DNA of 52,239 nt from JBBQER01 sp052148155 (GTDB taxonomy: Bacteria; Actinomycetota; Acidimicrobiia; IMCC26256; PALSA-610). The notes beneath the pieces were generated by a model, which was not told where the DNA came from, made no database searches, and saw only the letters and a list, made by a program, of their open reading frames with translations. Position 1 is the first letter of the stretch, and each line of letters opens with the position of its first letter. The position numbers were made by a program, and so were the translations under genes. The stretch is taken from NCBI GenBank assembly GCA_052148155.1, contig JBKQIY010000265.1, positions 1 to 52,239 of the forward strand, written 5' to 3'. This document shows positions 16,500 to 23,799 of the stretch, one piece after another.

Positions 16500-18179
16500 A
16501 TGCCAAAGATGTCCGACGTCGAGCGACTCGACCCCCGTCGGTGGTTCGCCGCAGCGGTTGTCATCGTGTCCGTCGCCATCCCAGTCCTCGACAACACCGT
16601 GCTCAACGTCGCGATTCCGACGATCCTGCGCGAATTTCACACGGACCTGCCCAGCCTGCAGTGGGTGATCACCGGGTATTCGCTGACGTTCGCCACGCTG
16701 TTGATCATCGGCGGCCGCCTGGGCGACATGTATGGGCATCGGCGCATGTTCATGGTCGGCGCCGCAATCTTCGGGATCGGGTCGTTCCTCGCATCGGTGT
16801 CGCATTCGGTCCCGACGCTCGTCTTGGGTGAAGCGATCATTGAAGGAATCGGTGCGTCACTGCTCATTCCCGCGACGCTGTCGATCCTGTCGACCACCTT
16901 CGAAGGTCCCGAACGTGCCATCGCGTTCGCGGCGTGGGGGACGGTGGCGGGCGCGTCGGTGGCGTTCGGACCCCTCGTCGGCGGGTTCTTGACCACCGAC
17001 TACTCGTGGCGTTGGGCGCTGCGCATCAACGTCATCGCCGCCCCGATGTTCGTCATCGGCGCGTTGGTCCTCATGCGCAAAGACGAACGACCCAAGCGAC
17101 GGCCAAGAATCGACACGCCGGGCGCCGCGCTGATCGCGATGGGATCGTTCGCGTTCGTGTTCGGTCTGAGCGAAGCCGCGACCTTCGGGATGTTGCGGCC
17201 GCTGCAGGACTTCTCGGTGGACGGCCACATCCTGTGGCCGGCGACGCGGCCGATCTCGATCGCGCCGCTCGCCGTCGTGGCCGCAGCCGTGATCCTTGTC
17301 GGCTTCTACAAGTTCGAACGCGCCAAAGAGCGACGCAATCGCGATCCGCTGTTCGAGTTCAGCCAGCTCGAACATCCGAGCTTCCGTTACGGCCTACAGA
17401 CCACGATGGTGCTCGCGATGGGCCAGTTCGGGTTCTTGCTCGTCATCCCAGTGTTGCTCCAAGACGGTCAGCACTTCAGCGCGCTCCGCACGGGTGTGTA
17501 CATGGTCCCGATGGGCGCGCTCATCGCGTTGGGCGCTCCGATCGGTGCACACTTCACCCGGATTGTCGGCACGACGCGCGTCGTCAGAACTGGCCTCGTG
17601 TTCGAAGCGGTCGGGCTGGTCGTCGTCGCGCTCATGATCTCGACGCATACGACGTTGCTCGCGCTACTTCCGGGGTCGGCGCTGTTCGGCATCGGGGTCG
17701 GGTTCGCGAGCTCGCAGCTCACGAACGTGATCCTGTCAGAAGTCGACCGCGATAAGGCCGGCGTGGCGAGCGGCACCAACACCACCGTGCGCCAGGTCGG
17801 CGCCGCGCTCGGCATCGCGGTGATCGGTTCGTTGCTCAACGCCCAATCGATCCGACACGCGGTGCGAGCAGTCCGTGCCTCGTCCGCTCTCCCGGGCTCG
17901 CTGAAGGCGTCGACGATCGCCGCCATTCGTGCGAAGGGCGTCAACTATGCGCCCGCCAACGGTGCGACCCGTCAACAAATCGGCGCGCTCACGCATGCGT
18001 TGCAGACCTCGGTGGTGAACGGAGCGCGGCCGGCGCTGTTGTTCGCGGCGGCGGTGGTGACCGTCGGCGCGTGCTGCTCGCTGCTGATCCCGACCGACGT
18101 GCCCCGACCGACCGGTGAACCCCCCGCACCGGGGGTCGAACCCGGCGGCGTCGCCGTCGCAGTAGAACTGTTCGGTTAG
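16500..18179 (+). CDS. MFS drug exporter, EmrB/QacA (DHA2, 14-TM) family (559 aa)
   Basis: Proton-driven multidrug or metabolite exporter. Segments diagnostic for DHA2 are IPVLDNTVLNVAIPTI in TM1, LQWVITGYSLTFATLL in TM2, and the motif-A loop GGRLGDMYGHRRMFM. About 14 TM segments are evident, with a longer cytoplasmic loop near 225-275. The start is uncertain: ATG at 16500 and ATG at 16509 both lack a clear Shine-Dalgarno, and an earlier in-frame ATG at 16431 adds 23 residues that look non-coding. No TetR or MarR regulator gene lies beside it. The substrate is unknown. Confidence 0.9.
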   Translation: MPKMSDVERLDPRRWFAAAVVIVSVAIPVLDNTVLNVAIPTILREFHTDLPSLQWVITGYSLTFATLLIIGGRLGDMYGHRRMFMVGAAIFGIGSFLASVSHSVPTLVLGEAIIEGIGASLLIPATLSILSTTFEGPERAIAFAAWGTVAGASVAFGPLVGGFLTTDYSWRWALRINVIAAPMFVIGALVLMRKDERPKRRPRIDTPGAALIAMGSFAFVFGLSEAATFGMLRPLQDFSVDGHILWPATRPISIAPLAVVAAAVILVGFYKFERAKERRNRDPLFEFSQLEHPSFRYGLQTTMVLAMGQFGFLLVIPVLLQDGQHFSALRTGVYMVPMGALIALGAPIGAHFTRIVGTTRVVRTGLVFEAVGLVVVALMISTHTTLLALLPGSALFGIGVGFASSQLTNVILSEVDRDKAGVASGTNTTVRQVGAALGIAVIGSLLNAQSIRHAVRAVRASSALPGSLKASTIAAIRAKGVNYAPANGATRQQIGALTHALQTSVVNGARPALLFAAAVVTVGACCSLLIPTDVPRPTGEPPAPGVEPGGVAVAVELFG

Positions 18180-18188
18180 CTCGATCGG

Positions 18189-19259
18189 TCAGATCGTGAT
18201 CCAGGTACGCGTGCGGGCCGACTGGCGGATGGCGTCGAGCACCTGCATCCCGGCGAAGCCGTCGGCGAACGTTGCCGGGGCCGGATCGTCCGGCACCACG
18301 CGACCTTCGATGCGATCGAGGAACGTCGTGCACAGGCGGGTGTACGGCACCAGGTCGATCCCGAACGCATGGAGGCTGTCGTAGGCGGTCGAAAGCAGAT
18401 CGGCCGGCGGAGGGTCGGGCCGCGCCAACGGCAGATCGGCCGGGACCGGGACCTCGCGCGTCCCGGCCGAGTCGGCGACCCGCACCGTGTCGAATTCGGT
18501 CCAGACGGTACCGGAGGTGCCTGCGACCCGCGTGCAGAACACCGGCGGACCCCACGCTCCCACCGTGCTCTGCATCGTCCCATCCACACCGGAAGCTGTG
18601 CGGAAACGCACCGTGAAGCTGTCTTCGACGTCCCAGTCGCGGGCCGACACCTGGCTGAGCGAAGCGCTCACCCCTTCGAATTCGCCGAGCATGACGCGCA
18701 CTTGATCGATCACATGCGCGGCCTGCGCGCCCAGCCATCCTCCCCCTTGGGACGCGTCGGCCCACCATGAGGGCACCTCACCGTCCGGGTCGGCCAGCAT
18801 CGGGATATGCATCAGGAACGTCGCGAGCTTCGGCGTGCCGATCTCGCCGCGCGCGACGACCCGCGCCATCGACGCCTGTCCCGATGACCAACGGAACTCC
18901 GTACCCAGGAAGTGCACGACGCCGCCGGCTTGTGCGGCATCGAGCATCGAGGCCGCTTCGTTCGCGTCGCGCGCGAACGGCTTCTCGCACAGCACGTGTT
19001 TCCGTGCCGCGATCGCCTCGAGCGCGATCGCGGCGTGCGTGTGGGGCGGCGTGGCGATCGCGACCGCGTCAACTCCCCCCAGTGCGAGCGCTTCGGTCAG
19101 GTTCGTGAACGCGTACGGCACGTCGAAGCGTCGCGCTCGTTCGTTCGTCTTATCCGGATCGCGTCCGACGAGCGCATGCACGTCGAAACCAGCGGCCCGC
19201 AAGGCACGCACATGCGTGATGCAGCCGAATCCGGTGCCGACGACCACCACGCCCGTCAC
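18189..19259 (-). CDS. Gfo/Idh/MocA family NAD(P)-dependent oxidoreductase (356 aa)
   Basis: GTG at 19259 gives VTGVVVVGTGFGCITH, a Rossmann dinucleotide-binding start, and has GGAGGCG just upstream on the minus strand. The family motif EKPFA (CEKPFARDANEA) is present. The C-terminal alpha/beta domain includes GGGWLGAQAAHVIDQ, whose His lies at the usual catalytic HxxD-like site. Such enzymes oxidise sugar, inositol or other hydroxyl substrates. Nothing nearby fixes the substrate. It is convergent with the MFS gene (9 bp apart) and divergent from a cupin gene. Confidence 0.9.
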   Translation of the reverse strand: MTGVVVVGTGFGCITHVRALRAAGFDVHALVGRDPDKTNERARRFDVPYAFTNLTEALALGGVDAVAIATPPHTHAAIALEAIAARKHVLCEKPFARDANEAASMLDAAQAGGVVHFLGTEFRWSSGQASMARVVARGEIGTPKLATFLMHIPMLADPDGEVPSWWADASQGGGWLGAQAAHVIDQVRVMLGEFEGVSASLSQVSARDWDVEDSFTVRFRTASGVDGTMQSTVGAWGPPVFCTRVAGTSGTVWTEFDTVRVADSAGTREVPVPADLPLARPDPPPADLLSTAYDSLHAFGIDLVPYTRLCTTFLDRIEGRVVPDDPAPATFADGFAGMQVLDAIRQSARTRTWITI

Positions 19260-19297
19260 CCACGCCTCCGGCCTTGTCGAACAGCAAAGCCGGATCT

Positions 19298-19303
19298 TAG
19301 GGT
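19298..19303 (+). promoter_or_regulatory. Leaderless -10 (TAGGGT) for the 19311 cupin gene
   Basis: TAGGGT ends 7 nt before ATG 19311 and no separate Shine-Dalgarno is seen, although AGG at 19306-19308 could act as a very weak one. Confidence 0.45.
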
Positions 19304-19310
19304 TCAGGTC

Positions 19311-19640
19311 ATGGTTCAGGATCGACACTTCGGGGCCGTCGGAACGAAGGTCGTCTTCGAGAACGACCAGGTGCGCGTCTGGGTGCTGCGCCTCGCGCCC
19401 GGAGCACGCAGCGCGGTGCATCAACACGATCTCGACCACCTGTTGATCCAGATCAGCGGCGATCGCATCGCGGTCGAGCCCGAACCCGACGCGCAGGGCC
19501 CGCACCGCGACTACCTCGAGGCGCCCGTGATTCCCGGCATGGTCGCGCACGTCCCCAAGGGCGGAATCGAAACGGCCGTCAACGTCGGAGACGAGCCGTA
19601 CTACGAGATCATCGTGGAACTGAAAGATCAATCCAGCTGA
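19311..19640 (+). CDS. Small cupin-fold protein (109 aa)
   Basis: A single cupin beta-barrel. Motif 1 appears as SAVHQHDLDHLLIQISGD, with three histidines (H-x-H-x3-H-like) able to bind a metal, and motif 2 as IPGMVAHVPKGGIETAVN. The ATG at 19311 is chosen over the much longer open frame upstream, which is antisense to the oxidoreductase gene. Single-domain cupins of this size act as dioxygenases, isomerases or sensors; the substrate is unknown. It starts a rightward run of catabolic genes, with the DUF35 gene 39 bp downstream. Confidence 0.82.
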   Translation: MVQDRHFGAVGTKVVFENDQVRVWVLRLAPGARSAVHQHDLDHLLIQISGDRIAVEPEPDAQGPHRDYLEAPVIPGMVAHVPKGGIETAVNVGDEPYYEIIVELKDQSS

Positions 19641-19666
19641 CCTGGCGCGGGTGCGCCGCCGTGGGG

Positions 19667-19672
19667 TAGGAC
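19667..19672 (+). promoter_or_regulatory. Leaderless -10 candidate (TAGGAC) for the first DUF35 gene
   Basis: TAGGAC ends 7 nt before the GTG at 19680 and no Shine-Dalgarno lies between. The last base departs from TANNNT, so this is weaker than the other candidates. Confidence 0.35.
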
Positions 19673-19679
19673 TGACGGC

Positions 19680-20102
19680 GTGGCCACGACGTGGAAGCTC
19701 GAGTTCCCGTACCGGCGCAGTGTCGGACCGGTGATCGGCGCCTTCCTCACCGGCTTGCGGGATCGTCGGGTCGTGGGCGTGCGCACCGCCGGCGGCCGGG
19801 TGCTGGTCCCGCCGTTCGAGTACGACCCCGACACCGGCGAACCGGCGTCGGACCTCGTCGAAGTCGGATCCGCGGGTGTGATCGAACATGCCGCGTGGGT
19901 CCCAGCACCGCTGCGCACACATCCGCTCGATCGACCTTTCGCGTGGGCGTTGGTGCGGCTCGACGGTGCCGACACGGCGATGTTGCATGCGCTCGACTGC
20001 GGATCGGCCGATGCTGCCGAGCCCGGCGCGCGCGTCCGTATCCGTTGGCGCGCCGAAACTGTCGGACATCTGAACGACATCGAATGCTTCGAGCCGGAAT
20101 GA
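19680..20102 (+). CDS. DUF35-like OB-fold protein lacking the zinc-ribbon cysteines (140 aa)
   Basis: The fold pattern follows DUF35: an N-terminal helix (YRRSVGPVIGAFLTGLRDRR), a ribbon-like segment (VVGVRTAGGRVLVPPFEYD), then an OB-fold with AWVPAPLRTHPLDRPFAWALVRLDGADTAML. At the ribbon, neither CxxC pair is present, unlike the neighbouring DUF35 protein at 20104, so it probably binds no zinc. It starts one base before a gene chain of DUF35 and two thiolase-like genes. I infer a structural or acyl-CoA-docking subunit of the thiolase-like complex. GTG at 19680 is the only sensible start. Confidence 0.78.
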   Translation: MATTWKLEFPYRRSVGPVIGAFLTGLRDRRVVGVRTAGGRVLVPPFEYDPDTGEPASDLVEVGSAGVIEHAAWVPAPLRTHPLDRPFAWALVRLDGADTAMLHALDCGSADAAEPGARVRIRWRAETVGHLNDIECFEPE

Positions 20103-20103
20103 C

Positions 20104-20637
20104 ATGACGGACCCGGTCCAGTTCATGTCGCATCACACCGCGGTCGAATACGCGCTGCCCGAGCCTTCGCGGCTCGGTGTCCACTTCGCTACGCAGCTCG
20201 GCCGCGGCAAGATCATCGGGCACAGGTGCCCGCAGTGCGCCAAAGTGTACGTGCCTCCCCGCGGTTACTGCCCGTTATGCGTGGTCGAGACGACCGACGC
20301 CGACGAGGTGCTGATCGCCGATCGGGGCACGATCACCACCTTCTCGGTGATCACACCGCTGCAATACCAGGGTCAACAAGAAACCGAAGATTACGTGCAG
20401 GCCACGCTGCTCCTCGACGGCAGCGATACCACCATCATGGTGACCGGCGTCGAAGGCATCGCGATCGCCGACGTGCGTACCGGCCTGCGGGTCGAGGCGG
20501 TCTGGGCCCCCGAAGGTGAACGGGGCGCGGCCGCGGTCGGCGTGCGCGGCATGGGTCTCGGCGACGCAGTCAAGGGCTGGCGGCCGACCGGCGAACCCGA
20601 TCTGCCCCGTGAGCAACTCGCGAAGCATGTGCTGTGA
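20104..20637 (+). CDS. Zn-ribbon OB-fold protein (DUF35, 177 aa)
   Basis: Begins 2 bp after the previous gene. The zinc ribbon is intact: CPQCAKVY and CPLCVVE give two C-x2-C knuckles (about residues 42-61). The OB-fold follows (GTITTFSVITPLQYQGQ, YVQATLLLDGSDTTIMV). A C-terminal tail of about 40 residues carries WRPTGEPD, common in DUF35 partners of thiolase-like enzymes. Its stop overlaps the start of the thiolase-like gene. With 19680 it makes an unusual tandem pair, one with and one without zinc ligands. Confidence 0.9.
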   Translation: MTDPVQFMSHHTAVEYALPEPSRLGVHFATQLGRGKIIGHRCPQCAKVYVPPRGYCPLCVVETTDADEVLIADRGTITTFSVITPLQYQGQQETEDYVQATLLLDGSDTTIMVTGVEGIAIADVRTGLRVEAVWAPEGERGAAAVGVRGMGLGDAVKGWRPTGEPDLPREQLAKHVL

Positions 20638-21695
20638 TGCGTGACGTCGCGATCGTCGCGTTCGCGCAGGCGCCACTCGACCAGGCGCCCGGCCAGACCG
20701 AGACACTCATGCTGTTACCCACCATCACCGACGCGCTCAACGCGGTCGGCCTCTCCCGACGCGACGTCGACTTCACCTGCTCGGGCAGCGCCGACTATCT
20801 CACCGGCGGCACGTTCACGTTCGTGCAGATGCTCGAAGCCGCGGGCGCATGGCCGCCGATCTCGGAATCGCACGTCGAGATGGACGGCGCGTGGGCGCTG
20901 TACGAAGCGTGGGTGCGGCTACAGCACGGAGATGTGGACGTCGCGCTGGTGTTCTCGTCGGGCCGCGCGACCGCGAGTGCGTCGCTGCGCGAAACCCTGA
21001 CATTTCAGCTCGATCCCTACTACCTCGCGCCGATCGGAGCCGACTACGTGTCGCTCGCCGCGCTGCAAGCCCAGGCAGTCCTGGAACGTACGGGCCGCAC
21101 CGACAAAGACCTCGCGCAGATCGTCGTGCAGCGCCGCCACGACGCCATCGGCAACCCGCACGCGGCGGTGTCCGGCGACGTGAGCGTCGACGAACTCTTG
21201 CGCAACGACTACGTCGTCGAACCGTTGCGCACCCACGATGTCGGCCCGGCGGTGGACGGAGCCGCCGCGGTCGTGCTCGTCGCGGGGGAACGCGCCGGCC
21301 AGGTATGCGACCGGCCCGCATGGATCGCCGGTCTCGACCACCGGGCCGATCCGCACTATCCCGGCGTACGCGACCTCGCACAGTCGAATTCGGCGGCGTT
21401 GGCCGGCGCGCGGGCCGGAGTCGGAAACGGCGGGGTCGAGGTCGCCGAACTCTGCGCGGTGTGCACGCCGGAAGAGCTCGTGTTGGCCGAGGCGTTGGGG
21501 CTCGGCGACTCCGTGACGATCAACCCGTCGGGTGGCGCGCTCGTCGCCAACCCGGTGATGGTCACCGGCTTGGTGCGCATCGGTGAAGCGTTCCGACAGG
21601 TCCACGACCACGGCCGTCAACGGGTGCTCGGCCATGCATCGTCGGGTCCGTGCTTACAACAAAACCTCGTCTGTGTCCTGGAAGCGAGAGACTGA
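20634..21695 (+). CDS. Thiolase-like protein (lipid-transfer type) lacking catalytic Cys and His, first of pair (353 aa)
   Basis: Thiolase-superfamily protein. GTG 20634 or the adjacent ATG 20637 can start it; both overlap the DUF35 stop. At the thiolase nucleophile position it reads SHVEMDGAWALYEAW, with no Cys. The C-terminal loop reads NPSGGALVANPVMVTG, where thiolases have GHP, so His is missing too. Classical Claisen chemistry is therefore unlikely. It overlaps the second thiolase-like gene by one base (TGATG), suggesting equimolar synthesis and a heteromeric complex, with one catalytic and one structural partner or a shared active site. Confidence 0.86.
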   Translation: MMRDVAIVAFAQAPLDQAPGQTETLMLLPTITDALNAVGLSRRDVDFTCSGSADYLTGGTFTFVQMLEAAGAWPPISESHVEMDGAWALYEAWVRLQHGDVDVALVFSSGRATASASLRETLTFQLDPYYLAPIGADYVSLAALQAQAVLERTGRTDKDLAQIVVQRRHDAIGNPHAAVSGDVSVDELLRNDYVVEPLRTHDVGPAVDGAAAVVLVAGERAGQVCDRPAWIAGLDHRADPHYPGVRDLAQSNSAALAGARAGVGNGGVEVAELCAVCTPEELVLAEALGLGDSVTINPSGGALVANPVMVTGLVRIGEAFRQVHDHGRQRVLGHASSGPCLQQNLVCVLEARD

Positions 21696-22840
21696 TGGCC
21701 GAACGGTGCGCGGTCGTCGGTGTCGGCATGACGAAGATGTCGAAATGCCGGGACGACGTGTCGATGGCCGGTCTCGTGCGCGAGGCCGCGATGCGCGCCC
21801 TTGACGATGCCGAAATGACCTGGGCTGACGTGGAAGCCGTCGTCATCGGGACCGCGCCCGACATCTTCGAAGGTGTCATGATGCCCGAGCTGTACCTTGC
21901 CGACGCACTCGGCGCGACCGGCAAGCCGATCATGCGGGTACACACCGCCGGCAGCGTCGGCGGCTCGACCGCGGTGGTCGCGACGCACCTGATCGAGTCG
22001 CAGGTGCACGAACGCGTCCTCACCGTCGCGTTCGAAAAGCAAAGCGAAGGGGACACGAACTTCGCGTTCTCGAGCGGCCGCAGCGGCGGCGTGGGTGCCG
22101 GCGGATACTTCGCGCCTCACATTCGAGCCTACATCGAACGGTCAGGTGCGCCGGCATACGTCGGCCCGATGGTGGCCGTCAAGGACCGCAAGAACGCGTT
22201 GAAGAACCCCTACGCGCATTTGCAGATACCCGATATCAGCATCGAGATGGTGATGGAGTCGCCGTTCGTGTGGGATCCGATCCACCGGCTCGAGTCGTGC
22301 CCGACCTCGGACGGCGCGTGCGCGATGGTGCTGACCAACGAGGCCGGCGGCAGCCGCGCGACCAAACCGCCCGCGTGGGTGCACGGCACCGCAGTCCGCA
22401 CCGAACTTGGTTGGTTTCCCGGCCGCGATCCGGTGAACCCCCAAGGCGGTCAAGACTGCGCGGCGGACGTGTACCGCCAGGCCGGCGTCACCAATCCGCG
22501 CGCCGACTTCGACGTCGTCGAGTGCTACGTCCCGTTCAGCTGGTACGAGCCGATGTGGATGGAGAATCTCGGCTTCGCCGACATCGGCGACGGTTGGAAA
22601 CTCACCGAGAGCGGCGCAACATCGATGGAAGGCGACATCCCGGTGAACTGTTCGGGCGGCGTGCTGTCATCGAATCCGATCGGCGCATCCGGAATGTTGC
22701 GGTTCGCGGAAGCGGCGCAACAGATTCGTGGGCTCGCCGGCGACCATCAGATCGCCGACGCACGTCGCGCGCTCGGCCACGCGTACGGCGGCGCCGCCCA
22801 ATATTTCTCGATGTGGGTCGTCGCGGCCGAAAAGCCCTAG
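21695..22840 (+). CDS. Thiolase-like protein (lipid-transfer type), second of pair (381 aa)
   Basis: ATG 21695 overlaps the previous stop. Typical segments are MAERCAVVGVGMTKMSK, the HTAGSVGGSTAV motif where Cys of a thiolase becomes Ser or Gly, a middle SDGACAMVLTNEAGG, and a C-terminal NCSGGVLSSNPIGASG in which the GHP histidine is replaced. Like its neighbour it looks non-thiolytic. The final 12 codons and the following ~60 bp are repeated almost perfectly at 23681-23784, downstream of an intervening membrane gene. Role inferred: side-chain C-C cleavage of a CoA thioester together with 20634 and the DUF35 proteins. Confidence 0.88.
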   Translation: MAERCAVVGVGMTKMSKCRDDVSMAGLVREAAMRALDDAEMTWADVEAVVIGTAPDIFEGVMMPELYLADALGATGKPIMRVHTAGSVGGSTAVVATHLIESQVHERVLTVAFEKQSEGDTNFAFSSGRSGGVGAGGYFAPHIRAYIERSGAPAYVGPMVAVKDRKNALKNPYAHLQIPDISIEMVMESPFVWDPIHRLESCPTSDGACAMVLTNEAGGSRATKPPAWVHGTAVRTELGWFPGRDPVNPQGGQDCAADVYRQAGVTNPRADFDVVECYVPFSWYEPMWMENLGFADIGDGWKLTESGATSMEGDIPVNCSGGVLSSNPIGASGMLRFAEAAQQIRGLAGDHQIADARRALGHAYGGAAQYFSMWVVAAEKP

Positions 22841-22904
22841 CGCGAGCCGCGAACCCGTGCGCAGACCGGCGCGACCGGCTCGCACGACGCGGGTGAGTCG
22901 GGCC
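22802..22904 (+). repeat. Direct repeat copy 1: 3' end of thiolase-like gene plus downstream hairpin
   Basis: It pairs with 23681-23784 over about 100 columns with roughly seven differences by hand. Copy 1 is in frame and ends the thiolase-like gene (stop 22838-22840). Its non-coding part contains a stem GCGAGCCG/CGGCTCGC (22842-22849 with 22876-22883), which may be a terminator with a long loop and no T-tract. The DUF1361 gene lies between the copies. Confidence 0.85.
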
Positions 22905-23017
22905 TGCGACGCGGTCGAGAATCAGCACGGTCGTGCTGTCGCACGCACCCATATGAAGGTTTCGTCGAGATCGATGGCACGCTGGCGCCACAGCTCGAAA
23001 CCCGATTTGCGAACAAC

Positions 23018-23023
23018 TAGTGT
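23018..23023 (+). promoter_or_regulatory. Leaderless -10 (TAGTGT) for the DUF1361 gene
   Basis: TAGTGT ends 6 nt before the GTG at 23030, with no Shine-Dalgarno between. Confidence 0.5.
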
Positions 23024-23029
23024 GAGTGC

Positions 23030-23605
23030 GTGCCACGCACTGTGCACCCGTTCATGGTGTGGAACCTCTTCTTGGCCGCGATACCGCTCGCCTTGTCTTT
23101 CGTGCTCTTCCGCCGAGCCAAACACCTCGGCGTGTGCTGGTGGCTGACCCTCGGCGCGTGGTTGGTATTTCTCCCGAACGCGCCATACGTTCTCACCGAT
23201 GTCGTACACATGCGCGGCGACGTTCGGGCCTCGCCCTCTCACGCGTACACGCTCGCTGTCCTCCTGACTTACGCGCTCTACGCCGCGGCTGGCCTCATTT
23301 CGTACGTGGCGTCACTGCAGTTGCTGCGCAGCTTCTTGCGCCGAGTGGCTCCGCGACGATGCGTCCTGCCGGTCCTGGTCGCAGTGCACGGCCTATGTGT
23401 GATCGCCATGTACCTCGGTCGAGTCGTGCGACTCAATAGTTGGGACGTCGTGGTCGCGCCGCGTTCAGTGGTGTCGGTGCTCCACATGCCGCATCCGCAT
23501 ACCATCGCCTTGCTCGCAGCCATGTTCGTCGTCGTTGGAATGGGCGCATACGTCGTGGGTGCTATCGGCGACAAGACAATTGCCGTGCTGAGGTCGACCT
23601 CCTGA
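23030..23605 (+). CDS. DUF1361 family membrane protein (191 aa)
   Basis: About five or six hydrophobic segments. The DUF1361 hallmark FLPNAPYVLTDVVHM sits after the second TM, and a later RLNSWDVV segment also matches the family. The biochemical function is unknown. GTG at 23030 is supported by a -10 hexamer six bases upstream. Its base composition looks somewhat less GC-rich than the neighbours, it has no evident link to the surrounding catabolic genes, and it lies exactly between two copies of a ~100-bp repeat. This marks it as a probable insertion into a former thiolase-ACAD operon. Confidence 0.85.
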   Translation: MPRTVHPFMVWNLFLAAIPLALSFVLFRRAKHLGVCWWLTLGAWLVFLPNAPYVLTDVVHMRGDVRASPSHAYTLAVLLTYALYAAAGLISYVASLQLLRSFLRRVAPRRCVLPVLVAVHGLCVIAMYLGRVVRLNSWDVVVAPRSVVSVLHMPHPHTIALLAAMFVVVGMGAYVVGAIGDKTIAVLRSTS

Positions 23606-23680
23606 ACGCTGTCCGCGTGTCTGTCGCCCGTCCCTGCTGCGTGACGCGCAGCAGTTGTTTCGCGCGCACGTCGAACGCAG

Positions 23681-23784
23681 TATTTCTCGATGTGGGTCGT
23701 CGCGGCCGAAAGCCCTAGCGTGAGCCGCGAACCCGTGCGCTGACCTGAGCGACCGGCTCGCACGACGCGCGGTGAGTCAGGCCA
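23681..23784 (+). repeat. Direct repeat copy 2: decayed copy of thiolase-like 3' end
   Basis: It starts at the same TATTTCTCG as copy 1 but has lost one A in the AAAAG run, so the old reading frame is broken and it is non-coding. The hairpin stem persists as GTGAGCCG/CGGCTCGC (23720-23727 with 23754-23761), with one G-T wobble. Immediately after it comes the Shine-Dalgarno AGGAAGGAGAGG for the ACAD at 23800. Confidence 0.85.
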
Positions 23785-23799
23785 GGAAGGAGAGGAACT

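Noticed and set aside
20634..22840. Calling the two thiolase-like proteins acetyl-CoA acetyltransferases
   Set aside because: Both lack the nucleophilic Cys and the GHP histidine needed for thiolysis, so a thiolase name would mislead.
22841..23799. Insertion sequence around the DUF1361 gene
   Set aside because: No transposase, no terminal inverted repeats and no short target duplication were seen; the flanking repeat is a gene-end duplication.
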